The position numbers were made by a program, and so were the translations under genes. This document shows positions 1 to 8,273 of a DNA stretch of 12,463 bases, piece by piece. Source of the stretch: Woeseiaceae bacterium (lineage in GTDB: Bacteria > Pseudomonadota > Gammaproteobacteria > Steroidobacterales > Woeseiaceae); assembly GCA_022866645.1 (NCBI GenBank), contig JALHUQ010000120.1, forward strand, positions 1-12,463, written 5' to 3'. How positions within the stretch are numbered: position 1 is the stretch's first letter; each line of letters starts with the position of its first letter. Under the pieces are notes generated by a model. That model did no database searches. It worked only from the letters and a program-made list of their open reading frames with translations, and had not been told where the DNA came from.

Positions 1-962
1 CGGAAGACAAGCGAGAAGATCGAAGCGCCAATCAGGATCAGAAAAACCATACTGCTGATGCGCAAGGTGCTGCGCATGATTTCCTGCAGGCGCTCGAGGT
101 CAAGTTGACGCCGCGCGATCGCCATTAGCAAAGCACCCATGCCGCCAACACCGGCCGCCTCGGTCGGTGTGGCGTAGCCGCCAAGGATCGAGCCCAGTAC
201 CGCAAAGATCAGCAACAACGGCGGCAATAACGCACGAAACACATCAGCAAGGGATACGCGCTCACCGGGTTCTCGGTGATGAGCCTGCATGGAAGTCGGA
301 CTGAAAAATGCAAGCCCGAGTATGTAGAGCACGTACAAAACCACGAGCAACAGACCCGGGATCAGCGCCCCGGCGAACAAATCTCCGACCGATACCGTTT
401 TTGGCGAAAAAATTCCCATGTCCAGCTGCGCCTGCTGGTAAGCCGTCGTCATTACATCGCCGAGCATTACCAGAATGATCGACGGTGGAATAATTTGCCC
501 CAGAGTACCCGACGCGCAAATAGTGCCGGCGGCAATTTCGGGTGAATAACCGCGTTTCAACATTGTCGGCAAGGATAGCAAGCCCATGGTGACTACGGTC
601 GCACCGACGATGCCAGTGCTCGCCGCGAGCAACATCCCGACCAGCATAACCGAGACACCGAGACCGCCGCGCAGTGTTCCGAAAAGCGCACTCATGGTTT
701 CAAGCAAGTCGTCGGCGATTCGCGCCCGCTCAAGCGTTACACCCATGAACACAAATAGCGGCACCGCAACCAGCGTTTCATTGCTCATGATGCCAAAAAT
801 TCGATTTGGTAACCCGGACAACAGTGCCTCGTTAAAGCCACCGCCGAGCACGCCGACACCGGCAAACAACAGCGCTGTTCCGCCCAGCGAAAACGCCACC
901 GGAAAGCCCGCCAACAAGACAACGATGACAACGAAAAATAATAGTGCGGCGACCCACTCCAT
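1..962 (-). CDS. dctM: TRAP transporter large permease (DctM family), 3' end outside window
   Basis: This is the large, transport-forming membrane subunit of a tripartite ATP-independent periplasmic (TRAP) transporter, which takes up an organic acid or similar solute in an ion-driven way with a periplasmic binding protein. It reads 320 residues from ATG 962 to the window edge without a stop, so about a quarter to a third of the protein is missing. Family landmarks are VPLFVFMG (67-74), ASTGIVGATVVTMG (114-127), ASGTLGQIIPPSI (150-162) and GGYATPTEAAGVG (261-273), set among many hydrophobic helices. A hydrophilic insert at about 172-195, followed by SVGDLFAGALIPG, resembles the mannitol/chloroaromatic TRAP subgroup; that is an impression from memory. 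The ATG follows the small-subunit stop codon directly (TAGATG), so translation is probably coupled. No binding-protein (DctP) gene is visible; it may lie beyond the left edge. The substrate cannot be told from the sequence. Confidence 0.93.
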   Translation of the reverse strand, partial: MEWVAALLFFVVIVVLLAGFPVAFSLGGTALLFAGVGVLGGGFNEALLSGLPNRIFGIMSNETLVAVPLFVFMGVTLERARIADDLLETMSALFGTLRGGLGVSVMLVGMLLAASTGIVGATVVTMGLLSLPTMLKRGYSPEIAAGTICASGTLGQIIPPSIILVMLGDVMTTAYQQAQLDMGIFSPKTVSVGDLFAGALIPGLLLVVLYVLYILGLAFFSPTSMQAHHREPGERVSLADVFRALLPPLLLIFAVLGSILGGYATPTEAAGVGGMGALLMAIARRQLDLERLQEIMRSTLRISSMVFLILIGASIFSLVF

Positions 963-1448
963 CTACTGGCCCCTCAATATACGAACTGAGCGCGACAACA
1001 TCGACACGCCTTGCAACGCGACGGTCAGTGGCATGACGACAAGGATGGACTTAAGCAACGGGATGAGTGGATAGGGCAATCCACCCGACTCGCGCGACGC
1101 CTCGTGTAGTCCCCACGACGCCAAAACATAGTCATATGCCTTGAAGGCAAGAAAAAGAGTGAGTGGTAACAGAAAAATCAGGACGCCCAGAAGATCCACC
1201 AGCGCCCGGCCTTTCGGCGTCATCTTTCGGTAGAAAATATCGACGCGGACGTGACCATCCTGTTGCAGCGTGTACGCGGCGCCAACCATGAAGACAAAGG
1301 CGTGCATCCAGACAACGGATTCCTGTAACCAGATCAGGCCCGCATCAAACGCGTAACGCATGACGACGACGATGAAAGTCACGAGCACCATGAAGAGCGT
1401 GAGCCACGCCGACGCCCTGCCCAGCAGCGCACTGAATCGTTCGATCAC
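963..1448 (-). CDS. dctQ: TRAP transporter small permease (DctQ family)
   Basis: This is the small four-helix membrane subunit of the TRAP transporter, which pairs with the large permease encoded directly after it. From GTG 1448 it gives 161 residues, a normal length. Helices are seen at about 14-33, 40-60, 83-103 and 131-150. The segment after helix 1 (WLQESVVWMHAFVFMVGAAY, then LQQDGHVRVDIFY at 61-73) is the typical DctQ signature with its conserved Glu and the HVRVD motif. I chose GTG 1448 because it lies one base after the trkH stop codon and gives a family-like N-terminus (IERFSALLGRASAW). A longer in-frame reading from TTG 1523 would overlap trkH by 74 nt and add an unrelated, cysteine-rich leader. 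No clear Shine-Dalgarno precedes the GTG, so coupling to trkH translation is likely. Confidence 0.9.
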   Translation of the reverse strand: MIERFSALLGRASAWLTLFMVLVTFIVVVMRYAFDAGLIWLQESVVWMHAFVFMVGAAYTLQQDGHVRVDIFYRKMTPKGRALVDLLGVLIFLLPLTLFLAFKAYDYVLASWGLHEASRESGGLPYPLIPLLKSILVVMPLTVALQGVSMLSRSVRILRGQ

Positions 1449-1449
1449 T

Positions 1450-2901
1450 CTAATGGCGCCAGAAGGTCGGAGTAATGATGACCAGCAGTGTGAATATTTC
1501 AAGACGACCGAGCAACATGCCAACCACCGATACCCATTTCGCGGAATCGCTCAATGACATGAATCCCGATGTAACGTCACCCAGACCAGGGCCGAGATTA
1601 TTGAGCGTCGCCGCGACCGCCGAGAACGCCGTTACCTGATCAAGACCCGTCGCCATCATCGCGAGCAACATTGCACCGAAGACGACGACGTAGACGGAGA
1701 AAAACCCCCACACAGCGTCAACGACTCGGTATGGGACTGGCGAATTACCGAGTTTGACCGGTATCTCGGCGTTTGGGTGCACGAGCCGCGCGACTTCGCG
1801 CGCGCCTTGCTTGTAAATCAGCAGCCAGCGGATGACCTTGATGCCGCCCGCGGTAGAACCGGCGCATCCGCCGACAAAGCTCGAAAAGATCAGGAGTACC
1901 GGAAGTGCAGCGGGCCACGCCGCGAAGTCTTCGGTTGCAAATCCCGTGGTAGTTGCGATCGACACAGCTTCAAAAATACCGTTGATCACAGTCTCGCCAG
2001 GAGCGCTCAGTCCGCGATAATTAAAAAGCGTAATCACGACTATCGAGGAGAGAACGATGAGCATCAGGGCGTAGGCCTTAAACTCCGGATCCTGAAAATA
2101 GTGTTTGATCGACACGTAGCGCCAGGCGAAAAAGTGCAATGAGAAATTGATGCCCGCAGCGAACATGAAAACGATAGCCACGCAGTCGATGAAGCCGCTG
2201 TCGAAGTAACCGATGCTCGCGTCGTGAGTTGAGAAGCCGCCAATGGCGACCGTCGAGAATGCGTGGCATAAGGCGTCAAACCAGCCCATACCGGCGAGTC
2301 GGTAGCTCAGCATGCAGGCGATCGTGAACGCCAGATACACATACCAAAGTGCTTTGGCAGTCTCGGTGATACGCGGTGTGAGCTTCGTGTCTTTGACCGG
2401 ACCCGGGGTTTCCGCACGATACAACTGCATTCCGCCGACACCGAGCATTGGCAGGACGGCGACAGCCAACACGATGATTCCCATGCCACCCAGCCACTGT
2501 AGCTGCTGCCGGTAATAAAGCACTGAAGCGGGAAGATCGTCCAGTCCCGTTAATACTGTCGATCCGGTCGTCGTTAGCCCGGACATCGACTCAAACACGG
2601 CATCGGTGAATGTCAGAGACAAGCTATCGGCAAAAAAAAGCGGTGCCGCACCGAAGGTGCCGAGTACGGCCCAGAAAGCAGCCACAACCAGAAAACCGTC
2701 CCTGAGTCTTAAGTCTTTGCGCGAGCGGTGCACCGGTAACCAGATCAAGATGCCGGCAGCCAGCGTTAGCCCGAAACCTTCAACAAACGGCAACCAGGAG
2801 TGGTCGTTGTAATAGAGACTAAAGACGATCGGCGGTAGCATCGTCACGCTGAACATCATCAACAGCAGCCCCAGTATCCGCTGTACGACAGCCCAATTCA
2901 T
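1450..2901 (-). CDS. trkH: Trk potassium uptake membrane subunit TrkH
   Basis: This is the inner-membrane, K+-conducting subunit of the Trk system, gated by the cytoplasmic regulator TrkA encoded directly upstream. It has 483 residues, the usual TrkH length. The four pore-loop filter segments are recognisable: TTGST (111-115), AIGGFST (219-225), TTTGFAT (317-323) and TLNNLGPGLG (432-441). The middle has the GGCAGSTAGGIKVIR stretch (344-358) and the C-terminus the GMLLGRLEIFT motif (461-471), both highly conserved in TrkH/TrkG. ATG 2901 immediately follows the trkA stop codon with no intervening base, which implies coupled translation and balanced subunit amounts. The downstream neighbour is a TRAP transporter, an unusual partner for a potassium channel. 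Nothing appears truncated or damaged. Confidence 0.97.
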   Translation of the reverse strand: MNWAVVQRILGLLLMMFSVTMLPPIVFSLYYNDHSWLPFVEGFGLTLAAGILIWLPVHRSRKDLRLRDGFLVVAAFWAVLGTFGAAPLFFADSLSLTFTDAVFESMSGLTTTGSTVLTGLDDLPASVLYYRQQLQWLGGMGIIVLAVAVLPMLGVGGMQLYRAETPGPVKDTKLTPRITETAKALWYVYLAFTIACMLSYRLAGMGWFDALCHAFSTVAIGGFSTHDASIGYFDSGFIDCVAIVFMFAAGINFSLHFFAWRYVSIKHYFQDPEFKAYALMLIVLSSIVVITLFNYRGLSAPGETVINGIFEAVSIATTTGFATEDFAAWPAALPVLLIFSSFVGGCAGSTAGGIKVIRWLLIYKQGAREVARLVHPNAEIPVKLGNSPVPYRVVDAVWGFFSVYVVVFGAMLLAMMATGLDQVTAFSAVAATLNNLGPGLGDVTSGFMSLSDSAKWVSVVGMLLGRLEIFTLLVIITPTFWRH

Positions 2902-4278
2902 CTAGACGAAGGAAACACCAACCTGGAAGAGACTCTCCAGGTTCTCGATCTTGCGGCGATCGGTCATAAACAGAATGATATGATCGTCGGTCTCAATCAG
3001 CGTGTCGTGGTGAGCAATGATGACCTGATCACCGCGCACGATAGCGAGGATCGCTGTCCCCATGGGCAATTCGATGTCTTCGATTTTTCGGCCGACGACC
3101 CGGGAGCTGTCTTTGTCACCATGAGCAATGGCTTCCATCGCTTCAGCCGCGCCGCGACGCAGCGAATGGACTTTCACAACATCGCCGCGACGCACGTGTG
3201 CGAGCAACGAGCCGATCGTGATTTGCTGCGGCGAAATGGCAATGTCGATGCTGCCCGATTCGACCAGATCCACATAGGATGGGCGGTTGATCAGCGCCAT
3301 GACTTTGTGTGCGCCCAGCCGCTTGGCCAGCATCGAGCTGAGAATGTTGGCCTCTTCCGAATTGGTGAGCGCGCAGAATACATCGACGTTGTCGATATTC
3401 TCTTCCAGCAGCAGCTCTTCGTCGGCTGCATCACCAACGAGCACAATCGCCTTGTTGAGCCGCTCGGAGATTCGTCGCGCGCGCTGCTGATCACGCTCGA
3501 TGATTTTGACCTGATTGGTATTCTCCAGCGCGAGAGCAAGACGCACTCCGATATTGCCGCCACCGGCGATGACCACGCGTCGAACAGGATCCTCGAGACG
3601 TCGCATTTCACTCATGAATACGCGGACATCTTTCCGGTCGGCGATAAAGAAAACTTCGTCGCCTTCCTGAATAACGGTGTCACCCTTGGGAAGCGTCGCT
3701 TTGCCGTTGCGATAAATGGCCGCAATACGGCCTTCTGTGTTCGGAATGTGGTCCTTGAGTGTTGCAATGCGCTGACCGACCAGCAAGCCGCCGCGGTCTG
3801 CTTTGACGCCGACCAGGCGCACCCGCCCGTCGGCAAAGTCGAGCACGTGAGAGGAACCGGGATACAGGATGAGCTGCTCAACGTGCGAACACACCAGTTG
3901 TTCGGGGCTAATCCGAACATCGATCGGAATCGCATCGTGAGTGAACAGATTGTCCGCGCGCATGTACTCGGCGGCGCGAATGCGCGCAATTTTGGTCGGC
4001 GTTCGAAAGCTCGTATAAGCGATCTGGCACGCGACCATATTGGTTTCGTCGGTGTCGGTCAGCGCGACGACAATATCGGCGTCGCTGGCACCGGCGCGCT
4101 CCAGTACGTCCGGGTAGGCGGCGTGGCCGACAACGGTTCGAATATCGAGGCGATCTTGCAGCTCGCGCAAAACGTCGGCTCGAGTATCAACGACAGTGAC
4201 CTCGTTGGCCTCTTCGCGAGACAGATGATACGCCGCGGATGAACCGACCTGGCCTGCGCCCAAAATGAGAATTTTCAT
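2902..4278 (-). CDS. trkA: Trk potassium uptake regulatory protein TrkA
   Basis: This is the cytoplasmic nucleotide-binding regulator of the TrkH potassium channel. It has 458 residues with the classic tandem layout: RCK/TrkA-N domain 1 (about 1-125), TrkA-C domain 1 (about 140-225), TrkA-N domain 2 (about 233-350) and TrkA-C domain 2 (about 370-455). Each Rossmann half keeps its dinucleotide motif, GAGQVG at 7-12 with Asp31 closing the second strand, and GGGNIG at 239-244 with Glu261 in the matching place. Length and domain order match E. coli TrkA. ATG 4278 is ten bases after the uvrD stop, and the stop codon abuts the trkH start, so it sits inside one tightly packed gene string. The long open frame on the opposite strand over this gene (2980-4242) is a codon-bias shadow. 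Confidence 0.97.
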   Translation of the reverse strand: MKILILGAGQVGSSAAYHLSREEANEVTVVDTRADVLRELQDRLDIRTVVGHAAYPDVLERAGASDADIVVALTDTDETNMVACQIAYTSFRTPTKIARIRAAEYMRADNLFTHDAIPIDVRISPEQLVCSHVEQLILYPGSSHVLDFADGRVRLVGVKADRGGLLVGQRIATLKDHIPNTEGRIAAIYRNGKATLPKGDTVIQEGDEVFFIADRKDVRVFMSEMRRLEDPVRRVVIAGGGNIGVRLALALENTNQVKIIERDQQRARRISERLNKAIVLVGDAADEELLLEENIDNVDVFCALTNSEEANILSSMLAKRLGAHKVMALINRPSYVDLVESGSIDIAISPQQITIGSLLAHVRRGDVVKVHSLRRGAAEAMEAIAHGDKDSSRVVGRKIEDIELPMGTAILAIVRGDQVIIAHHDTLIETDDHIILFMTDRRKIENLESLFQVGVSFV

Positions 4279-4288
4279 GGCGCGTAGT

Positions 4289-6460
4289 TTACATCAGATC
4301 CAGATTTGCATAGCTCAGAACTAGCCATTTTGTGCCGGCAACCTCGAAGTTCACTTCGACTCGTGCGTGCGCGCCCTGACCCTCGGCATTCAGAATGACG
4401 CCTTCACCGAACTTATTGTGGCGGACGCGCTGGCCAAGACGTACTCCGATCTCACTGCCAGCGCGGCCCGTCGCCGTCCGCTTTTGGGTCGGTGTCGTCG
4501 GGCGCAATGGACGCGCCACCTGCACGCGAGGGCGAATCTCTTCTATGTGCTTGTTCGGGATTTCGGCGATAAATCGGGACGGCTGCGAAAAGTTGTCCAT
4601 GCCATGCAGCCGCCGCTGTTCGGCGTAGGTCACATAGAGACATTGCATGGCGCGAGTGATGCCGACGTAGCAAAGTCGGCGCTCTTCTTCGAGACCGTTG
4701 GCATCCGACACTGAGCGTTGATGAGGGAACAGCCCATCTTCCATGCCGCACATAAACACCAGTGGAAACTCGAGCCCCTTCGCAGAGTGCATGGTCATGA
4801 GTTGTACACAGTCTTCCCAGGCATCGGCCTGTCCCTCTCCCGCCTCCAGTGCGGCGTGCGACAGAAACTCATCCAGCGCTGACATTTCTTCGGCGGGGTC
4901 CGGCTCGAAACTCTTCGCGGCGCTGACAAGCTCGGCAAGGTTCTCTATTCGGGTTTCGCCCTTTTCGCCTTTGTCCTTCTCAAAGAACGCGACCAGGGTG
5001 CTTAAGTGGATCACGTGATCGACCTTGTCATGCAGCTCGAGGCCATTCGTTTCCCGAGCCATGCGTTCTATGAGCGTCATAAATGCCTTGAGCGCATTTG
5101 CCGCGCGACCGTTGAGCTCATCGCTCGCGATTGCGCCAGCGGCACGCCACATCGAGCAAGCATTGGCTCTGGCGTAGGAGCGCATCATATCCACCGTGCG
5201 TGCGCCTATACCCCGGGTGGGCCGGTTCACCACCCGCTCAAACGAGCTGTCATCATCCCTGTTTGAAGTCAGGCGCAGATAGGCCAGGGCATCCTTGATT
5301 TCCGCGCGCTCGAAAAAGCGCAGGCCGCCGTAAACGCGGTAAGGAATTCGTGCGTTGATCAAGCCCTCTTCGAGAACACGGGACTGAGCGTTGGAACGAT
5401 ACAGTATCGCCGAGTCTGCTCGCGCATTGCCCTGGGCTATCCAGTCCCGTAAGCGCCCGATAATGAAATCGGCCTCGTCGCGCTCGTTGTAGGCCGAGTA
5501 CACTTTGATCAGTTCGCCCACTGCGCCGTCCGTCCACAGGTTCTTGCCCATGCGCGCTTGGTTGTTCGCGATAACCGCATTCGCCGCGTTCAAGATCGTT
5601 GCCGTGGAGCGGTAATTCTGCTCGAGCTTAACGACGCGCGTGCCCGGAAAGTCTTTCTGGAAGCGATGGATATGTTCAACTCGGGCGCCGCGCCAGCGAT
5701 AGATCGACTGATCATCATCACCGACGGCGAACGGCACACCTTTGTCACCCGCCAGCAAGCGCAGCCAGGCATACTGGATCGCATTGGTGTCCTGAAACTC
5801 GTCGACCAGGAGATGTTTGAAGCGACCACGGTAATGTTCCAGTAGCTCGGCATTATCGCGCAGGACCTCGTGCGCGCGGAGCAGCAGCTCCGCGAAATCG
5901 ACCAGCCCGCCGCGTTGGCAAATCTCCTCGTAGGCCCGATAGAAAGCGATCAACTGGCGCCGGTTCGGATCGCCGTCGTCATCGATGTGACTGGGCCGGA
6001 GGCCCTCGTCTTTTTGACCGTTGATGAACCACTGGATTTCCTTTGGCACCCAGCGACTGTCGTCAATCTCAAGATTTTTCAGCAGGCGCTTGATGAGGCG
6101 CAGCTGGTCGTCGGAGTCGATGATCTGAAAGTTCTGCGGCAGGCCGGCCTCCCGCCAGTGACGCCGCAACATGCGATGCGCGAGGCCATGAAAAGTGCCA
6201 ATCCAGAGGTGCTGCACGGGCATCTTCAGTAGCGCCTCGATACGACTACGCATCTCGGCAGCAGCCTTGTTCGTAAACGTTACGGCCAGCAGGCTCTGCG
6301 GCGAAACGCCCTCGACATCGATCAGCCAGGCGGCCCGATGGACCAGCACCCGTGTTTTGCCGCTGCCCGCGCCGGCGATCACCAGGGCAGGTTCAGGCGG
6401 CGCTGTGACGGCTTCGCGTTGAGCGTCGTTCAGCCGGTCGAGTATTGGAGTGACATCCAT
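4289..6460 (-). CDS. uvrD: DNA helicase II UvrD
   Basis: This is a superfamily 1A 3'-to-5' DNA helicase/ATPase acting in nucleotide excision repair and methyl-directed mismatch repair, and in clearing replication forks. It has 723 residues, against about 720 for E. coli UvrD, with strong similarity along the whole chain. The helicase motifs are in order: Walker A AGAGSGKT (29-36), Ia TFTNKAAAEM (61-70), motif II VDEFQDT (219-225), motif III DDDQSIYRWRGA (248-259), motif IV LEQNYRST (279-286), then TMHSAKGLEFP and EERRLCYVGITRAMQ near the C-terminal third. The tail ends in the Tudor-like UvrD/PcrA domain (GQRVRHNKFGEGVI onward), which separates it from Rep. Only 45 bp separate it from the upstream barrel gene; there I see neither a clear Shine-Dalgarno nor a LexA-type CTGT-N8-ACAG box, so SOS control is not evident. 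Confidence 0.97.
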   Translation of the reverse strand: MDVTPILDRLNDAQREAVTAPPEPALVIAGAGSGKTRVLVHRAAWLIDVEGVSPQSLLAVTFTNKAAAEMRSRIEALLKMPVQHLWIGTFHGLAHRMLRRHWREAGLPQNFQIIDSDDQLRLIKRLLKNLEIDDSRWVPKEIQWFINGQKDEGLRPSHIDDDGDPNRRQLIAFYRAYEEICQRGGLVDFAELLLRAHEVLRDNAELLEHYRGRFKHLLVDEFQDTNAIQYAWLRLLAGDKGVPFAVGDDDQSIYRWRGARVEHIHRFQKDFPGTRVVKLEQNYRSTATILNAANAVIANNQARMGKNLWTDGAVGELIKVYSAYNERDEADFIIGRLRDWIAQGNARADSAILYRSNAQSRVLEEGLINARIPYRVYGGLRFFERAEIKDALAYLRLTSNRDDDSSFERVVNRPTRGIGARTVDMMRSYARANACSMWRAAGAIASDELNGRAANALKAFMTLIERMARETNGLELHDKVDHVIHLSTLVAFFEKDKGEKGETRIENLAELVSAAKSFEPDPAEEMSALDEFLSHAALEAGEGQADAWEDCVQLMTMHSAKGLEFPLVFMCGMEDGLFPHQRSVSDANGLEEERRLCYVGITRAMQCLYVTYAEQRRLHGMDNFSQPSRFIAEIPNKHIEEIRPRVQVARPLRPTTPTQKRTATGRAGSEIGVRLGQRVRHNKFGEGVILNAEGQGAHARVEVNFEVAGTKWLVLSYANLDLM

Positions 6461-6505
6461 CTGGGGTGTTGCCGGGCCTTAGGGAGCACGAAAGTGTAGC
6501 AGAGA

Positions 6506-8113
6506 CTAGTGTTCCCAGCGTACGCCCAAAGAGTACTGATTTCTCGCATATTGAATGCGGGTATCGTTCGATACGGTCTCGCGGGAGCTCGCTTTGGCGA
6601 CGAGGCTGAAGTGTCTCGTCATCCGGAACGAGCCGATGAGCTCGGCGTAGGCCGATTCCCGAGTCTTGCGCCCAACAGCGGGCTCGTGAAACGCAAACGC
6701 ATTGGGATAATCGTAGAGCAGATAGGCGCCATTGGCTTCGATATCGAATCGATGGCCCGGCGACCAGTGGACTTCGACGCCAAAGCTGTCGCGCGTGTAG
6801 TCGTTGTAACCAACATATTGGTCGATACGTTGGATACGCTCCACATTCAGGCCGAACCACAGCTTGTCCAGTATTCGCTGGCGTGCGGATAGCTCCATCG
6901 AGTAGTAGTCGTAGCGAATGTCGGGATTGCCGATGCGTTGTTGCCCATCGAGATCAAATGCCGGACGGTCGCTATATCGGCGGCTAAAACCTTCCAGAGT
7001 GATGCGAAGCAGTGATGTCTCGGTAAATTTGTACTGGCCGAAGAGGCTCAACAGGAGGTACTCGTGGTCGTACTCGGACACCGCCACTTGTTCCGCGTAG
7101 TTCCACAGTTGCCCTTTGATCGTCGCGCCCATGGTGATGTGTTCAAATGATTGGCGAAAATAGAACTCAGGGCCATAGCGCAGGTAATTCATGCGGTCAT
7201 TGATATCAATGCCCCCAACATTGCGCACGCCGCCGTCGTCCGGGTCGTAATAGACTTCGTCATGTTGGGCAACACTGAAGGCGCTCCGGACCTCGCGCTC
7301 CCGCTCACCTTCCTTACGGAAATACTCGCTGCCGAAACTGGCTTCGTGCTGGTACTCGTTCGCGTTCTCGAGCAATGGGTCGGTGTAATAGCGGCCACCG
7401 AGTCGGTAAGCGACGTAAAAGCCTTCGAAAGGAAGGCTGTTAATCAGGTATTTCGCGCTCAGGCCTACCGGAACATAGGTGCCACTCGAAACCACCGGCA
7501 CTACAACAGGCCTAAGTGGATCGGAGAAGTCGACGTACGGTTGGGCGGGTGAGCGAAAGGCATTGGAGTCGCTGCCAAAACCGACAACGGCATGCATCTG
7601 CAAATCAGTAAACTCGCGTTTTTTCTCGCGTTCGACTACGCGAATTTCGAAATCATCGGGCACCGCCTGCGCATCCCGAATTCGTGAGATGGCGACTACG
7701 GCGTAGGCCTGAAGTTTACTGTCAAGATTCTGATCGCGCGCCAGGCGGAACCAGCGCAGGGCCTCGTCAGTGTCGCCAAGGGCGTAGGCGTTCAGGCCGA
7801 GATTGTATTGAGCGGCGATCCTTAAGGTGGGATCACCCAGTGCGAGCTCAAGTTCGGCGCGCGCCCGAACGTGCTGCCCGGCCCGGTAATGCGCAAGCCC
7901 CATGTTGTAATGCAGCAACGGCGTATTCAGTCCTTCATCCGCCGCCTGGCGGTAGCGGAGCAAGGCCGCCCAGTAGAGGTCATCACGAAACAGGCGATTA
8001 CCGTCTGCAAAGTACTGTTCTGCCGACAACGCCCGCGCCGATTGCACCGGACTCAGGCAAGTGACCGCCGCCAGCAGCAGCAGCAAAATAGTAGGGTAAG
8101 GCTTATGGACCAT
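6506..8113 (-). CDS. exported TPR-repeat / predicted outer-membrane beta-barrel protein
   Basis: The function is not recognised. From ATG 8113 it has 535 residues. It opens with a Sec signal peptide (basic MVHK, a leucine-rich core, and an AxA site at 26-28, cleavage expected before LSAEQ). Residues about 29-145 form three TPR-like helix pairs, for example LLHYNMGLAHYRAGQHVRAR and QYNLGLNAYALGDTDEALRW. From about 170 to the end there are alternating, aromatic-rich segments typical of barrel strands, starting at MHAVVGFGSDSNAF and ending in YSLGVRWEH. A periplasmic TPR domain before a barrel recalls Slam (DUF560) proteins and exopolysaccharide porins such as PgaA and BcsC; I cannot assign it to either. 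The last residue is His rather than an aromatic. An upstream in-frame start at 8191 is unlikely because it would begin inside the terminator. It follows the sigma/anti-sigma/acidic-protein genes and precedes uvrD. Confidence 0.85.
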   Translation of the reverse strand: MVHKPYPTILLLLLAAVTCLSPVQSARALSAEQYFADGNRLFRDDLYWAALLRYRQAADEGLNTPLLHYNMGLAHYRAGQHVRARAELELALGDPTLRIAAQYNLGLNAYALGDTDEALRWFRLARDQNLDSKLQAYAVVAISRIRDAQAVPDDFEIRVVEREKKREFTDLQMHAVVGFGSDSNAFRSPAQPYVDFSDPLRPVVVPVVSSGTYVPVGLSAKYLINSLPFEGFYVAYRLGGRYYTDPLLENANEYQHEASFGSEYFRKEGEREREVRSAFSVAQHDEVYYDPDDGGVRNVGGIDINDRMNYLRYGPEFYFRQSFEHITMGATIKGQLWNYAEQVAVSEYDHEYLLLSLFGQYKFTETSLLRITLEGFSRRYSDRPAFDLDGQQRIGNPDIRYDYYSMELSARQRILDKLWFGLNVERIQRIDQYVGYNDYTRDSFGVEVHWSPGHRFDIEANGAYLLYDYPNAFAFHEPAVGRKTRESAYAELIGSFRMTRHFSLVAKASSRETVSNDTRIQYARNQYSLGVRWEH

Positions 8114-8159
8114 GTTGATGGAGTTGTTCCGGATTATGTAAGGATTGAAGATTACCGAC

Positions 8160-8187
8160 TTTATAGCAACGAAAACTATGATGTAGC
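8160..8187 (-). promoter_or_regulatory. candidate sigma70-type promoter for the TPR/barrel gene
   Basis: On the minus strand a TATAAA hexamer (8165-8160) is preceded by TGC, giving an extended -10 element. A weak -35-like GCTACA lies 16 bp upstream (8187-8182; three of six consensus bases). Transcription would start near 8153 and leave a leader of about 40 nt before ATG 8113. The element starts just past the T-tract of the upstream terminator, so this gene may be transcribed independently of the sigma-factor operon. It was read by eye only. Confidence 0.35.
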
Positions 8188-8189
8188 GC

Positions 8190-8228
8190 AAAAAAATCCC
8201 CCCGATTGCGTCACAAACGGAGGGATTT
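8190..8228 (-). terminator. Rho-independent terminator of the sigma / anti-sigma / acidic-protein operon
   Basis: Read on the minus strand, AAATCCCTCCG (8228-8218) pairs with CGGGGGGATTT (8204-8194) over 11 bp, including one U-G wobble, around a 13-nt loop. A run of seven T follows (8196-8190, partly shared with the stem base). The wobble becomes a C-A mismatch on the plus strand, and the plus side has no clean T-run, so the terminator is oriented leftward. It lies about 45 nt after the stop codon of the acidic-protein gene. Confidence 0.88.
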
Positions 8229-8273
8229 CTGGTTTTAACGTCGAAAAGACGATTAATACGGGCTGGCTATCAT

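Noticed and set aside
586..1074. A plus-strand Ser/Thr/Pro-rich open frame
   Set aside because: It is antisense to the TRAP large and small permeases, which have clear family motifs.
1449..1523. Longer TTG start for the TRAP small permease
   Set aside because: It would overlap trkH by 74 nt and add a leader unlike the family; GTG 1448 gives a normal length and N-terminus.
4190..4203. A gacagtgacc match inside trkA to part of the terminal 29-nt palindrome
   Set aside because: Only ten bases match, without the palindromic flanks, and it lies in conserved coding sequence; taken as chance.
2980..4242. A 420-codon open frame on the plus strand
   Set aside because: It is exactly antisense to trkA, whose domains and both dinucleotide motifs are intact. 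The predicted peptide shows no recognisable domain and no start signal, so it is a codon-bias shadow.
5690..5705. Gly-to-Arg change in UvrD motif III (YRWRGA against YGWRGA in E. coli)
   Set aside because: To my knowledge this variation occurs among functional UvrD/PcrA proteins, and all catalytic residues are kept.
6461..6505. A LexA box or SOS promoter before uvrD
   Set aside because: No CTGT-N8-ACAG pattern is present in the gap. A TACACT hexamer is there but lacks a convincing -35 box.
8238..8251. Small CGTC-GAAAA-GACG hairpin after the acidic gene
   Set aside because: The four-base stem has no T-tract; the strong terminator just downstream explains the 3' end.
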